Source of the DNA: SAR202 cluster bacterium
GTDB lineage: Bacteria > Chloroflexota > Dehalococcoidia > Lucifugimonadales > UBA2962
Length of the DNA: 64,000 nucleotides
Direction: 5' to 3'
Assembly: GCA_009392275.1 (NCBI GenBank)
Contig: VFGV01000022.1
Location: forward strand, 62,001 to 126,000
Position numbers and translations under genes: made by a program. The notes beneath the pieces are model-generated. The model saw only the letters and a program-made list of their open reading frames with translations, did not search any database and was not told where the DNA came from. Position 1 is the first letter of the stretch. Each line of letters starts with the position of its first letter. Below are positions 35,345 through 44,655 of this stretch, one piece after another.

Positions 35345-36424
35345 ATGGGAAACATTAATGTTGCAATAATAGGAGTCGGTAACTGCGCATCATCCCTGGT
35401 ACAAGGGATTAGTAAATATGCAGAGTCCGATTCCAAATCAGAGGTACCCGGGCTTATGCATCCTGTTCTAGGAGAATATGGTATAGGGGATATAAAAATC
35501 GTAGCTGCTTTCGACGTGGACAAAAACAAAGTAGGGTTAGACGTATCAGAAGCCATATTTGCAGAACCAAACAACACAATCAAATTTGCCGACGTGCCAA
35601 ACTTAGGAGTAAAAGTTCAGCGTGGAATGACACACGATGGAATTGGTAAATATTTATCTGAGGTTGTAGAAAAATCTGATGGACAAACAGATGATGTGGC
35701 AAACATATTACGAGAGAAAGAAGTAGATGTTGTAATAAATTATCTCCCGGTAGGATCTGAAGAAGCTACCAAGTGGTATGTAGAACAAGTGCTTCAAGCA
35801 AAATGTGCATTTATAAATTGTGTGCCAGTTTTTATAGCAAGTGGCGCAGGCGATTATTGGCAAGAAAGGTTCAGAGAAGCAGGCGTACCCATAATTGGTG
35901 ATGACATAAAATCTCAAGTCGGCGCAACAATAGTACATCGAGTGTTAACCAGACTTATGATGGATCGTGGGGTTAAATTAAATGATTCATATCAGCTTAA
36001 TTTTGGTGGAAACACAGACTTCTTAAATATGCTTGAAAGAGACCGATTAGTAACGAAAAAAATATCCAAAACACAATCAGTGACTTCTCAGCTTGATTAT
36101 GAAATGAAAAAAGAAGACATCCATATCGGCCCTAGTGATCATGTGCCATGGTTAAAGGATCGTAAATGGTGTTACATAAGAATGGAAGGTACTGGATTCG
36201 GTGACGCGCCACTCAATATGGAATTAAAGCTAGAGGTGTGGGATAGTCCAAATTCGGCCGGGGTAGTTATTGATGCAATACGATGTGCCAAAATCGGATT
36301 AGATAGAGGTGAATCGGGGCCAATCCCTGGACCGTCAGCATATTTTATGAAATCCCCCCCAGATCAATATACAGATTCAGAAGCCAGAACAATGGTGGAG
36401 AATTTTATATCTGGAACTGAATAA
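35345..36424 (+). CDS. ino1: Inositol-3-phosphate synthase
   Basis: A 359-aa enzyme of the short, actinobacterial/archaeal type that cyclises glucose-6-phosphate to 1D-myo-inositol 3-phosphate with NAD. Visible: [17 protein letters not shown] (NAD-binding), [53 protein letters not shown], and [14 protein letters not shown], all hallmarks. It heads a cluster with a PimA-like glycosyltransferase and a CDP-alcohol phosphatidyltransferase, which indicates that the inositol phosphate is built into membrane lipid. A 247-base AT-rich upstream region probably holds the promoter; no clear motif was picked out. Confidence 0.95.
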   Translation: MGNINVAIIGVGNCASSLVQGISKYAESDSKSEVPGLMHPVLGEYGIGDIKIVAAFDVDKNKVGLDVSEAIFAEPNNTIKFADVPNLGVKVQRGMTHDGIGKYLSEVVEKSDGQTDDVANILREKEVDVVINYLPVGSEEATKWYVEQVLQAKCAFINCVPVFIASGAGDYWQERFREAGVPIIGDDIKSQVGATIVHRVLTRLMMDRGVKLNDSYQLNFGGNTDFLNMLERDRLVTKKISKTQSVTSQLDYEMKKEDIHIGPSDHVPWLKDRKWCYIRMEGTGFGDAPLNMELKLEVWDSPNSAGVVIDAIRCAKIGLDRGESGPIPGPSAYFMKSPPDQYTDSEARTMVENFISGTE

Positions 36425-36464
36425 CTCGCGTTCTAAGCCAATAGAATAAACGAAAGAAGTCGAA

Positions 36465-37667
36465 TTGAATCGGCATATATTGTCAACTACAACAAAAAGT
36501 CCGATAAAAATCGGATTAGTTTCAGCATATGATCATTCAGCTCATGGTGGGGTAAAAGACCACGTTCAGAATCTAGCATCTGAACTTCGTTCCCGTGACT
36601 ACCCTGTGAAAATAATCGCTCCATGTTCTAAAACTGATTTAATAGATGACTCAGATTTCATCCCCTTTGACAGACCTATCATTATTCCCAGCGGTGGTAA
36701 TTGGGCAAGAGTATCGGTATCACTTTGGAATAGACGGCGAATTCAAGCAATGCTGAACAATGAAAATTTTGATGTCTTGCATTTTCATGAACCCTTCGCC
36801 GGCTCACTTACGGTCAATACCCTAGCCCTTTCAAATTCAGTTAATGTAGGTACATTTCATACATTTGGCGGGCACAAAGTGTATAGTATGGGGCTTAGCT
36901 GGATAGGTAACCCTTACTTTAAAAGGCTACATGGAAAAATTGCTGTATCTAAACCCGCCAAGGATTTCATATCTCAACACTACCCCGGCAAATATGACAT
37001 AATTCCAAACGGAGTCAACGTCGAATTTTATTCAAATGCCGTACCATTGGATCAATTTAATGATGGATACATAAATCTATTGTGGGTGGGAGCTCTGGCT
37101 AAGCGAAAGGGGCTAAAATATTTATTAGAAGCATATGGAACTTTAAAATGGGATTATCCAAAATTAAGGTTAATAGTTGTGGGTCCAGGCGAACCTGATG
37201 GTGATTGTTACAGGATAATGAGCGAAAGGAACCTGCAGGACATCATTTTTGTTGGTAGTGTGTTGGATGAAACTAAAGCGTCATTTTATAAAACTGCAGA
37301 TATTTATTGTAGTCCAGCTACAGGAAATGAAAGTTTCGGTATCGTACTAATTGAAGCCATGGCTGCAGGCACGCCATTAGTAGCAACAAATATAGAAGGG
37401 TATTCTAGCGTAATAACCAATGAGAAAAATGGATTGTTAGTCCCGCCCAAAAACCCTGAAGCTATAGCAAAAGCAATAGCTAGAATCATCGAAGATAAAA
37501 AACTAACAAAAAAGTTGATAGCTACTGGCAAAAATGATGTTAAGCAATATAAATGGACGACTGTTGCTGACCAGGTACTTAAAGTTTATGAAAATCAATT
37601 AAAATTAAATGTGACCAAAACTGGTAAAGTTAAAACTACTTCTCAGCCAATGATATGGTCAATATAA
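36465..37667 (+). CDS. Glycosyltransferase family 4, PimA-like
   Basis: A 400-aa GT-B glycosyltransferase. N-terminal acceptor domain with GLVSAYDHSAHGGVKDHVQNLA and VLHFHEPFAGS; donor domain with IIPNGVNVEFY, LLWVGALAKRKGLKYLLEA, and ESFGIVLIEAMAAGTPLVATNIEGY, the E-x7-E motif. The HEP motif and the GIVLIEAMAAGTP run resemble phosphatidylinositol mannosyltransferase PimA, which mannosylates PI with GDP-mannose. TTG start at 36465, 40 bases after ino1. The acceptor is inferred from gene neighbours. Confidence 0.85.
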   Translation: MNRHILSTTTKSPIKIGLVSAYDHSAHGGVKDHVQNLASELRSRDYPVKIIAPCSKTDLIDDSDFIPFDRPIIIPSGGNWARVSVSLWNRRRIQAMLNNENFDVLHFHEPFAGSLTVNTLALSNSVNVGTFHTFGGHKVYSMGLSWIGNPYFKRLHGKIAVSKPAKDFISQHYPGKYDIIPNGVNVEFYSNAVPLDQFNDGYINLLWVGALAKRKGLKYLLEAYGTLKWDYPKLRLIVVGPGEPDGDCYRIMSERNLQDIIFVGSVLDETKASFYKTADIYCSPATGNESFGIVLIEAMAAGTPLVATNIEGYSSVITNEKNGLLVPPKNPEAIAKAIARIIEDKKLTKKLIATGKNDVKQYKWTTVADQVLKVYENQLKLNVTKTGKVKTTSQPMIWSI

Positions 37668-37682
37668 CGCCTTTATATTTTA

Positions 37683-38294
37683 ATGCTTTATAAAATAAGA
37701 AACACTACTGCAAAATATTTTGAGATCCCAATAGCAAAATTCCTAATTAAATTAGGAATTACGCCAAATCTGGTGACAATCATAGGACTAGCCTTGGCAA
37801 TTGTAACAGCTTACCTGATTGCCGATCAGTCAATAACAAACCATTTTTTGCTTGCATCGATTGTTATGATTTTATCTGGAGTAATGGATTTATTTGACGG
37901 GTCGATTGCGAGATTAACTAATAATGTAACCAAATTTGGGGCTTTTATAGATTCATTATCTGACCGAATTGCTGAGATAGCTATATTTTTAGGTATTTCT
38001 ATATATTTCGCAAGCAACGGAAACACCCTTGGATCATCATTAACATTATTAGCATTAGGTGGATCTTTAAGCGTTAGCTATATAAGAGCAAGGGCTGAAG
38101 CTTTAAGTATAGAATGCAAAGCAGGACTAATGGCTAGGCCAGAGAGAATTATATGCCTTTTTATAGGATTGTTTGTAACAAACTGGTGGGTACATATGCT
38201 AGAAATAGTCATCTGGATATTGGCAATCGCAAGCATTATTACGACCGGACAAAGATTTCTAATAGTCGTCAAGAATTTTAACAATAATAATTAA
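37683..38294 (+). CDS. CDP-alcohol phosphatidyltransferase (probable phosphatidylinositol-phosphate synthase)
   Basis: A 203-aa membrane enzyme with about six helices. The full CDP-alcohol signature is present at about residues 62-88: D-L-F-D-G-x-x-A-R, eight residues, G, three, D, three, D (MDLFDGSIARL...GAFIDSLSDR). TPNLVTIIGL is the usual first helix. Enzymes of this family join CDP-diacylglycerol (or CDP-archaeol) to glycerol phosphate, inositol or inositol phosphate. Being 15 bases after the PimA-like gene and one gene from ino1, use of inositol phosphate (as in PIP synthase of mycobacteria) is the best guess. Confidence 0.85.
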   Translation: MLYKIRNTTAKYFEIPIAKFLIKLGITPNLVTIIGLALAIVTAYLIADQSITNHFLLASIVMILSGVMDLFDGSIARLTNNVTKFGAFIDSLSDRIAEIAIFLGISIYFASNGNTLGSSLTLLALGGSLSVSYIRARAEALSIECKAGLMARPERIICLFIGLFVTNWWVHMLEIVIWILAIASIITTGQRFLIVVKNFNNNN

Positions 38295-38314
38295 ATCGAT
38301 TACTATAGATAAAC

Positions 38315-39685
38315 ATGATCTTCTCTTACATTAAACACATTTCATCGGTATTTATTTTAATGGTGTTTTCCACAATCATGTTCGTATTGCCAACCGCTAC
38401 CATCAATGCGTCTAGCCCACCTATTGAGGTGATAGAATTTTCAGCTACTAGTGAGTTCCCTAATGGAATCCGATTCAAAGTTAAAGCAACGTCAACAAGC
38501 AACATTGAATCTATCGCTGTTAGATTCAAGATCGGGTTAATATCTACCGGAGTTTATGAATACCTTTCTTATGAACCTGCTGACACGGTTGAAGCTGAAC
38601 TATTTTATAGTACCAATACTCTAGCTGGATATATACCTCCAGAAACAATCATCAGATATACGTTTGAAATCCAAGATTCTAATCAAAATGTATACAGCAC
38701 AGAACCTCAAGATCTCATTTATGAAGATGCTCGCTTTAACTGGGATCGTGTATCACAAGATGAAGTCACTGTAGCATTCCATGGCCCAATTCAATCAAGA
38801 GCAGAAACTATATTACAAGTAATTATTGACACATTAAAAAATATGGGGCCTGTTCTTGGTGCTGAGACTGACGAACCTATTAGAGTCACTTTATATAACA
38901 ATCAAAAAGAAATGCTCGATGCACTACCGATTGGTAGCGCAGCAGTTGGGAGAGAATTAATAACAGAAGGAATGGCATTTAATGAAGAGGGGAGTTTAGT
39001 TGTTCTAGTTGGAGGATCTATGGCTAATGGAACAGCTTCCCATGAAGTAACTCACATTTTGAATCATCGTGCAGGACATAGCATATTCCGTAGAATTCCG
39101 TCATGGCTACATGAAGGATTAGCAGAGTATGGAAACATTGAACCAGGATACTCATATAGTTACGCTTTAGAGTTTGCAATAGCCTCAGACAGGTTGCTAC
39201 CTCATCTTTTCATGCAAACCCTTCCAGGTGATCCTGAAGACATCATAATTTTCTACGGACAATCGAGAAGCATCGTAGAATACATGATTTTCCTTGAGGG
39301 AAATGAAGGTATGCGCCAACTATTGAAACTACACCAGAATGGTACAAATATGGACGAAGCATTAACGTTTGTATATGGAATGGACCGGCTTGAACTAACT
39401 AACGCATGGAGAAAAGAATTAGGAGCGAATCCATACGTTCCACCAAATATAGCCGAATCTAAACCTACAGCAGTTAGCTACCCAACAGTTGAAGCATTCA
39501 CATTAACTCCAAAAGCCGGTGGAATGACTGTATCAGACTCAATTGACAGCAACAATGCAAACGATATACATTCCACTTCCGGATCATGCAACTCTAAATC
39601 TAATACTGGGGCTGACCTTGGAGTAGTTTCAATGTTCATATTTATTGGTGTACTAGGATCACGCAGTTTCAAACGAAGACCCTGA
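38315..39685 (+). CDS. Secreted peptidase-MA-like zinc metallohydrolase with TSGSC C-terminal tail
   Basis: A 456-aa protein with an N-terminal signal segment (residues about 5-30), an immunoglobulin-like region (about 35-140), and a gluzincin-type site: H243-E-V-T-H247, with the third ligand probably Glu267 in WLHEGLAEY. This is the architecture of the peptidase MA family. The end (residues 421-456) carries TSGSC, ten polar residues, a hydrophobic segment (GVVSMFIFIGVL) and RSFKRRP, the same tail as the protein at 54761-55516. Inference: processed and anchored at the cell surface. It follows the phosphatidyltransferase by 20 bases and may be the last gene of that operon. Confidence 0.8.
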   Translation: MIFSYIKHISSVFILMVFSTIMFVLPTATINASSPPIEVIEFSATSEFPNGIRFKVKATSTSNIESIAVRFKIGLISTGVYEYLSYEPADTVEAELFYSTNTLAGYIPPETIIRYTFEIQDSNQNVYSTEPQDLIYEDARFNWDRVSQDEVTVAFHGPIQSRAETILQVIIDTLKNMGPVLGAETDEPIRVTLYNNQKEMLDALPIGSAAVGRELITEGMAFNEEGSLVVLVGGSMANGTASHEVTHILNHRAGHSIFRRIPSWLHEGLAEYGNIEPGYSYSYALEFAIASDRLLPHLFMQTLPGDPEDIIIFYGQSRSIVEYMIFLEGNEGMRQLLKLHQNGTNMDEALTFVYGMDRLELTNAWRKELGANPYVPPNIAESKPTAVSYPTVEAFTLTPKAGGMTVSDSIDSNNANDIHSTSGSCNSKSNTGADLGVVSMFIFIGVLGSRSFKRRP

Positions 39686-39687
39686 AT

Positions 39688-40644
39688 TTAACGAGTTTTT
39701 GGATTTAGTGCATCACTTAATGCATCACCTAATAGGTTCCATGCGACCACCATTATAAAAGCCGCTATTCCGGGAACCAGTAATTCCCAAGGTGTATCGC
39801 GCAGAGTACCAATATTCCCTGCACCCAAAAGCATCGTTCCAAGGCTTGGTCTTGGAGGTTGTATGCCTAAACCAAGCCAGCTAAGCACAATTTCTGTTCC
39901 CGTTAATGCCCCCATTCCCATACTGACTGTTACTACAATCACACTAATACAATTAGGTAGCAAATGAAAAAACAAAATACGCTTTGTAGATGCGCCAATG
40001 GCTCTAGCGGCCTGTATATAATCGGCCTCCCTAAGGGCTAATATTTGCCCCCTTACTAATCGGGCCATACCAACCCAACCGAAGGCGACAAGAGCAAAAG
40101 ATACTACGAAGTAGTCCACGATACCGGTCCTTACTAAACCATCTATGGCAGTACTATCTTCTACCCATCGTGCTAATTCTAAAATTCTAGGCCTCAAAGT
40201 GGCCGCTAGGATTATCACTAATAAAATATCTGGAAATGACGCAAAAATCTCACCTATACGCATTATCACACCATCTGTTTTACCACCCATATAGCCTGCT
40301 AATAGACCTAAGGTTACTCCTATTACTAACCCTCCAGTTAACATCGCTACAACAGTGAGTATCAAAGTGTTCTGAACTCCCCATAATGTTCTAGTTAACA
40401 CATCTCTTCCAGTCCTGTCTGTACCTGCCCAGTGATCAGAATTTGGCGATTGTAATATAGATGAATAATCTTGGTCCGTATAGCCATATGGGCTTACACA
40501 TTCAGCAAATATGCCACATGTGTACAAAACTAGAAGAGCTAATATACACACTATAGCGAGTTTTTTACGGACTAAACGTTGTATGAACCTTGGCAACTGC
40601 CGATCATTAATTTTTAAATTACCCAATAGGAATTCAAACTTCAA
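39688..40644 (-). CDS. Peptide/nickel-type ABC transporter permease (DppC-like)
   Basis: A 318-aa inner-membrane permease with about six helices. It begins with a cytoplasmic helix (FIQRLVRKKLAIVCILALLVLYTCGIFAE), then HWAGTDRTGRDVLTRTLWG, the diagnostic DppC/OppC segment, and the EAA loop YIQAARAIGASTKRILFFHLLPN. It pairs with the DppB-like permease 1 base upstream. The EAA motif couples to an ATPase, but none is encoded nearby. Confidence 0.92.
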   Translation of the reverse strand: MKFEFLLGNLKINDRQLPRFIQRLVRKKLAIVCILALLVLYTCGIFAECVSPYGYTDQDYSSILQSPNSDHWAGTDRTGRDVLTRTLWGVQNTLILTVVAMLTGGLVIGVTLGLLAGYMGGKTDGVIMRIGEIFASFPDILLVIILAATLRPRILELARWVEDSTAIDGLVRTGIVDYFVVSFALVAFGWVGMARLVRGQILALREADYIQAARAIGASTKRILFFHLLPNCISVIVVTVSMGMGALTGTEIVLSWLGLGIQPPRPSLGTMLLGAGNIGTLRDTPWELLVPGIAAFIMVVAWNLLGDALSDALNPKTR

Positions 40645-40645
40645 T

Positions 40646-41575
40646 CTAATTCAACCTTATTCTAGGATCTATAAATGCATAAGATATGTCAGCAATCAAA
40701 TTTGCAATTACAAATGCTATTGAACCGATTAAAGTAATAGCCATAATTACGGGATAATCACGATCAAAAATTGCGTCAACCGCAAACCTTCCTATTCCGG
40801 GAATTCCAAGAATAGTTTCAGTAATAAATGCACCTCCTATTAGGCCTGCGCAAGAAAAAGCCAAAATAGTAACTATTGGTATCATCGCATTCTGAAAAAC
40901 GTGAACGGAATTGACTTTCCATTCAGAAAGACCCTTAGCTCGTGCGGTACGAATAAAATCCTGACCCAGCACATCGAGCGTGCTAGCACGCATAATCCTT
41001 GTCATACCTGCTATCCCGGGCACTCCCATTACAATTGCTGGAATCACTAATCGTGAATCGAAGAATCCACCCCACCCAGAACAAGGAAACCAACTTAATT
41101 TGAGGCATCCCACCCATAACAAAGCCGGTGCAATTACCATTACAGGAATAGACATAATAAAAAGGCTCAAAGCTACAGACGTCGGATCAATCCAACTACC
41201 TTGACGGGTAGCTATAAAAAATCCAAGTGGCAAACCAATTCCAACACTAATTATCAAAGCTGCAAAGCCAAGCTGAGCAGACACCCACATCTTTGGGAGT
41301 ATTAAATCTCTTACTGGCCTGCCCCTGAACCTCAGGCTCTCGCCGAAATCTCCTTTAAAAAACCCCCACATGTAGTCACCGTATTGGACCACGAACGACC
41401 TATTTAACCCCAGTTCATCCCTTAACCGTTCAGCAGTACTCTCGTCATAACGGTTCCCTAACATCACAACAACTGGATCGCCTGGCCCAAACCTACCTAA
41501 CGCAAAAGTGACTAAAGACACGAATAGCAAAAGTATTGGGATCCAAACTAATCTCCGAACGATATAGATCCACAT
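40646..41575 (-). CDS. Peptide/nickel-type ABC transporter permease (DppB-like)
   Basis: A 309-aa permease: YIVRRLVWIPILLLFVSLVTFALGRFGPGDPVVVMLG and LRDELGLNRSFVVQYGDYMWGFFKGDFGESLRF are the classical DppB/OppB opening, and DFIRTARAKGLSEWKVNSVHVFQNAMIPIVT is the EAA loop. It lies 58 bases downstream of the solute-binding protein gene and 1 base from the DppC-like gene. Substrate is an oligopeptide or another compound bound by the partner lipoprotein. Confidence 0.93.
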   Translation of the reverse strand: MWIYIVRRLVWIPILLLFVSLVTFALGRFGPGDPVVVMLGNRYDESTAERLRDELGLNRSFVVQYGDYMWGFFKGDFGESLRFRGRPVRDLILPKMWVSAQLGFAALIISVGIGLPLGFFIATRQGSWIDPTSVALSLFIMSIPVMVIAPALLWVGCLKLSWFPCSGWGGFFDSRLVIPAIVMGVPGIAGMTRIMRASTLDVLGQDFIRTARAKGLSEWKVNSVHVFQNAMIPIVTILAFSCAGLIGGAFITETILGIPGIGRFAVDAIFDRDYPVIMAITLIGSIAFVIANLIADISYAFIDPRIRLN

Positions 41576-41633
41576 TTCAAGTACCCGCTAGATAATTAGT
41601 TTTATTAATAATTGTCTTCCAGTTGCAATATGA

Positions 41634-43289
41634 TTACTTTTCTATTTTAACCTGACTTAGTTTAGGTACAGTCATAGGAGTTAATCTGTAACCTTTTACA
41701 TAAGGTTTAATTAAAACATGTCGTTCCCCTTCAAACCATAAAGGAACCCACGCAGCATCAGTAACAATTAATTGCTCAGCATTTTGATAAAGCTTAATCC
41801 TGTCAATTGGATCTGGATTAATCCGGGCATTTTCTAAGATCAAGTCAACCTGTCCGTTGGAATACTGACCGTGGTTAAGCTTGCTATCAGAATGGAACAA
41901 TATGTCCAGAAAATCCTGTGGGTCTGGATAATCTGCTTCCCATCCAAGACCCGCAAATGCTTGGAATTTATTTTTGTTCAAGTCCTCTAGATATGTAGCC
42001 CATTCTACCTGCTGTATTTCAACTTCCACACCGAGAACCTGTCGCCACATTTCTAAAATTACTTCCATATCAAGCCCAACGCTCCCGCCTCTTCCTGGAA
42101 CTGTAACAACAATTCTAGGGCGAGTATCTCCATCTGAATACTTTGATTCTGATAACAGCTGTTTAGCTAATTCTGAATCGTACCTAAGGCCCTCTAATTG
42201 CTCATTATATCCAGGAAATCCTGGTGGCAAGATCCCATAAGCAGGTGTTACAAGATTAGACAAAACTTCTTCAGCAATTAACTTTTTATCAATTGCATGA
42301 TTTAATGCCTGCCTGAATTTTAAATCATCAAAAGGCGCCATCTGAGTATTAAAACCAATATATGAAATAGAAAAATCTGGTGGCGCTATGACTAATTCAC
42401 GGTTCAATGGCTCATTCGGGTCAAGAACTCTTTCTAAATCAAAGAGTCCTACTCCAGTTATATCTATTTCGTTATTCTCATACATTGCCATGGACTGGCC
42501 TCCGGCAAGATTCATAACGATTAAACTTACCCCACCATCGTTTTCATTGGAGTTATCAAACCTCTCTAAAACTATACGTTCACCAATTTTATATTCTTTG
42601 AGTTTAAACGGTCCCGTACCGTTAATTTCATCCGTCCAAGTCTGACCACCAGATTCCACATTTTCTCTATCAACAACAAATGCGGTAGGGTAGGTCAATT
42701 TAGCCAGAAAATATGCCTTTGGAGCATCAATAGTGATCTGTAAAGTTAGATCATCGATTACTTTAATTCCTGATATCTCTGAAGTTCTGCCTTCAATCAC
42801 ATCCATTACCCCAACTATATCGTTAAGATAGGTTTCTGCTACAGGAGATACTGTTTGTGGGTTAGCAGCTCTCTCTAAAGACCACTTAAAATCAGTCGCC
42901 GTAACTTGCTTACCATTGTGAAAAGTGGCATTCTCTCTGATTTTAAATGTATAAGTTGTGCCATCACTACTAATCTCCCAACTTTCTGCCAAATCTGGTT
43001 CGAGTCTAAGATCAGTGTTCAAGGTTACTAAACCACTAAAAACTTCAGCCACAATGCCCATAGATGTTGTATCGGATACTAGAGCCGGATCAAGAGTAGG
43101 TGGATCAGACCATATACGCCTAAACACACCTTCCGCGGCTGGTTCTACAACAGGGTTTTCTGGTATCGCATCAGTGAGCCTTATCTCTTGGTCACCGACA
43201 TCTGAAATTTCTTCAGTTGCCGAACCACCTCCACAACCGATTATTAATGCGATAGATAAAAATATTATAGATACACCAAACTTCTTCAT
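41634..43289 (-). CDS. Extracellular solute-binding lipoprotein, family 5 (DppA/OppA-like)
   Basis: A 551-aa lipoprotein: signal ending in IIGC (lipobox), then a short acidic linker and the SBP_bac_5 fold: RIWSDPPTLDPALVSDTTSMGIVAEVFSGLVTL, LAESWEISSDGTTYTFKIRENATFHNGKQVTATDFKWSLER are diagnostic. It captures peptides or similar ligands outside the membrane and hands them to the DppB/DppC-like permeases. The gene is the first of the three-gene unit transcribed leftward. The missing ATPases must come from elsewhere. Confidence 0.93.
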   Translation of the reverse strand: MKKFGVSIIFLSIALIIGCGGGSATEEISDVGDQEIRLTDAIPENPVVEPAAEGVFRRIWSDPPTLDPALVSDTTSMGIVAEVFSGLVTLNTDLRLEPDLAESWEISSDGTTYTFKIRENATFHNGKQVTATDFKWSLERAANPQTVSPVAETYLNDIVGVMDVIEGRTSEISGIKVIDDLTLQITIDAPKAYFLAKLTYPTAFVVDRENVESGGQTWTDEINGTGPFKLKEYKIGERIVLERFDNSNENDGGVSLIVMNLAGGQSMAMYENNEIDITGVGLFDLERVLDPNEPLNRELVIAPPDFSISYIGFNTQMAPFDDLKFRQALNHAIDKKLIAEEVLSNLVTPAYGILPPGFPGYNEQLEGLRYDSELAKQLLSESKYSDGDTRPRIVVTVPGRGGSVGLDMEVILEMWRQVLGVEVEIQQVEWATYLEDLNKNKFQAFAGLGWEADYPDPQDFLDILFHSDSKLNHGQYSNGQVDLILENARINPDPIDRIKLYQNAEQLIVTDAAWVPLWFEGERHVLIKPYVKGYRLTPMTVPKLSQVKIEK

Positions 43290-43373
43290 GTTAGCTCCAA
43301 TGTTTTATGTTTATTTTTCCCTTCAATGATTACAACGCATGAACTGTCAATAAAGTTACGCATATTAAATCAA

Positions 43374-44469
43374 TTATCTAACGGTTGACGTGAGGTAAGC
43401 TCTAATAAATTGATCTATATCCCCGTCTAACACACCGTCAGCATTTGCAGTTTCTTCTCCTGTTCTATGGTCTTTTACTAATTTGTAGGGATGCAATACA
43501 TAGCTTCTAATCTGATTACCCCATTCGGCAGAAACATGCTTGCCTTTAATTGCAGAAATGTGTTTTTCACGCTCTATTCGTTGTAAGTCTGCTAAGCGTG
43601 ACGCCAATATACGCATGGCAATTACTTTATTTTGGTGTTGGGATCGTTCATTTTGACATGAAACTTTTATACCAGTAGGAATATGAGTTATACGAACAGC
43701 AGTAGAATTCTTTTGTACACTCTGACCACCTGCTCCTCCTGCCTTAAAAACTTCGATTTGCAAATCATCTGTTTCCACTTCAATATCAACTCCCTCTTCA
43801 ACCTCTGGAACTACCTCAACCAAAGCGAAAGAGGTATGCCTGGCATGATCGGAATCATAAGGAGAAAGGCGGACTAGCCTATGAACACCCTTTTCAGCTT
43901 TCAAATATCCGTATGCATTGTCTCCATTTATTTGTAATGTGGCACTTTTTATGCCAGCTTCATCTCCTGGAGATGATTCGAGTATCTCAATCGTGTTTCC
44001 GACAGAATTAGACCATCTCGAATACATTCGCATAAGCATTTCAGCCCAATCTTGTGAATCAACACCACCTGCGCCTGCATGTAATGTCAATATTGCATTT
44101 CGATTATCGTATTCACCTGATAGAAATAGACCCAACTCAAGTCGCGCTAATTTTGTTCGTACTTGTTGTAAATCTTCTCTAATTGAATCTGACATTGAAG
44201 GATCTTCTTCAACTATACAGAGTTGAGTCAATTCAGCCAAATCATTTACATCACAAAATAAAGTATTCCAATCGTCAACCTGTTTTTTCAATTGCGACAA
44301 ATTTCTCATACTATTTTGTGCAATTTTTGAATCAGTCCAAAATTCTGATGACGCCGCTTCTATTTCTAGCTCTTTTATCGTTATTTGTTTCGACTCGACG
44401 TCAAAGACGCACCATTAGATCAGATACTCGTTGTCGAATGAGTTTAATTTCATGGTATGTATCTTGCAT
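43374..44469 (-). CDS. prfB: Peptide chain release factor 2 (programmed +1 frameshift)
   Basis: The gene is in two frames. ATG 44469 opens MQDTYHEIKLIRQ... and stops after 22 codons at TGA 44401-44403 in the context CTT-TGA-C. A +1 shift at this site (reading GAC 44402-44400) continues through DVESKQITIKE to the stop at 43374, giving 364 aa, the usual RF2 length. The release motif AGGAGGQSVQKNSTAV carries GGQ; the stop-codon recognition tripeptide normally SPF reads SPY (RLSPYDSDHARHTSF). RF2 terminates at UGA/UAA, so the in-frame UGA gives autoregulation. A strong ribosome binding site GTGAGG lies before the ATG. In a cell that also decodes UGA as Sec, RF2 and SelB compete at such codons. 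Confidence 0.97.
44400..44406 (-). other. prfB programmed frameshift site CTTTGAC
   Basis: In mRNA sense the heptamer CUU-UGA-C is the standard RF2 shift site: tRNA-Leu slips from CUU to UUU while UGA waits in the A site. A short G-rich run (TGGTG) lies about 3-7 bases upstream where the stimulatory Shine-Dalgarno-like element sits in other bacteria; here it is weak. Confidence 0.93.
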
Positions 44470-44655
44470 ATTGTTACGCCTCACATTTCAAAAATAATGA
44501 GTTAGTTTAAGCTGCTACTCCTTCATAATTATACCAACAACAAAAATGTTATCAGTGTTGTTTTAGCCTGTGTCACAATAGGTTGATGTCAGTACAACAT
44601 ATAGCTAAACTTCGATAAATGAATTTTTAAAAGCATTTTTAGGAGAAACAATATC

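Noticed and set aside
37738-37760. 11-bp perfect palindrome in the phosphatidyltransferase gene
   Set aside because: Made of AATT-rich sequence in coding DNA with a 1-base loop; likely chance and a consequence of base composition.
43374-44309. prfB truncated or starting at 44309
   Set aside because: The 44309 frame lacks the N-terminus; the CTTTGAC shift site and the 22-codon opening frame show a normal programmed frameshift.
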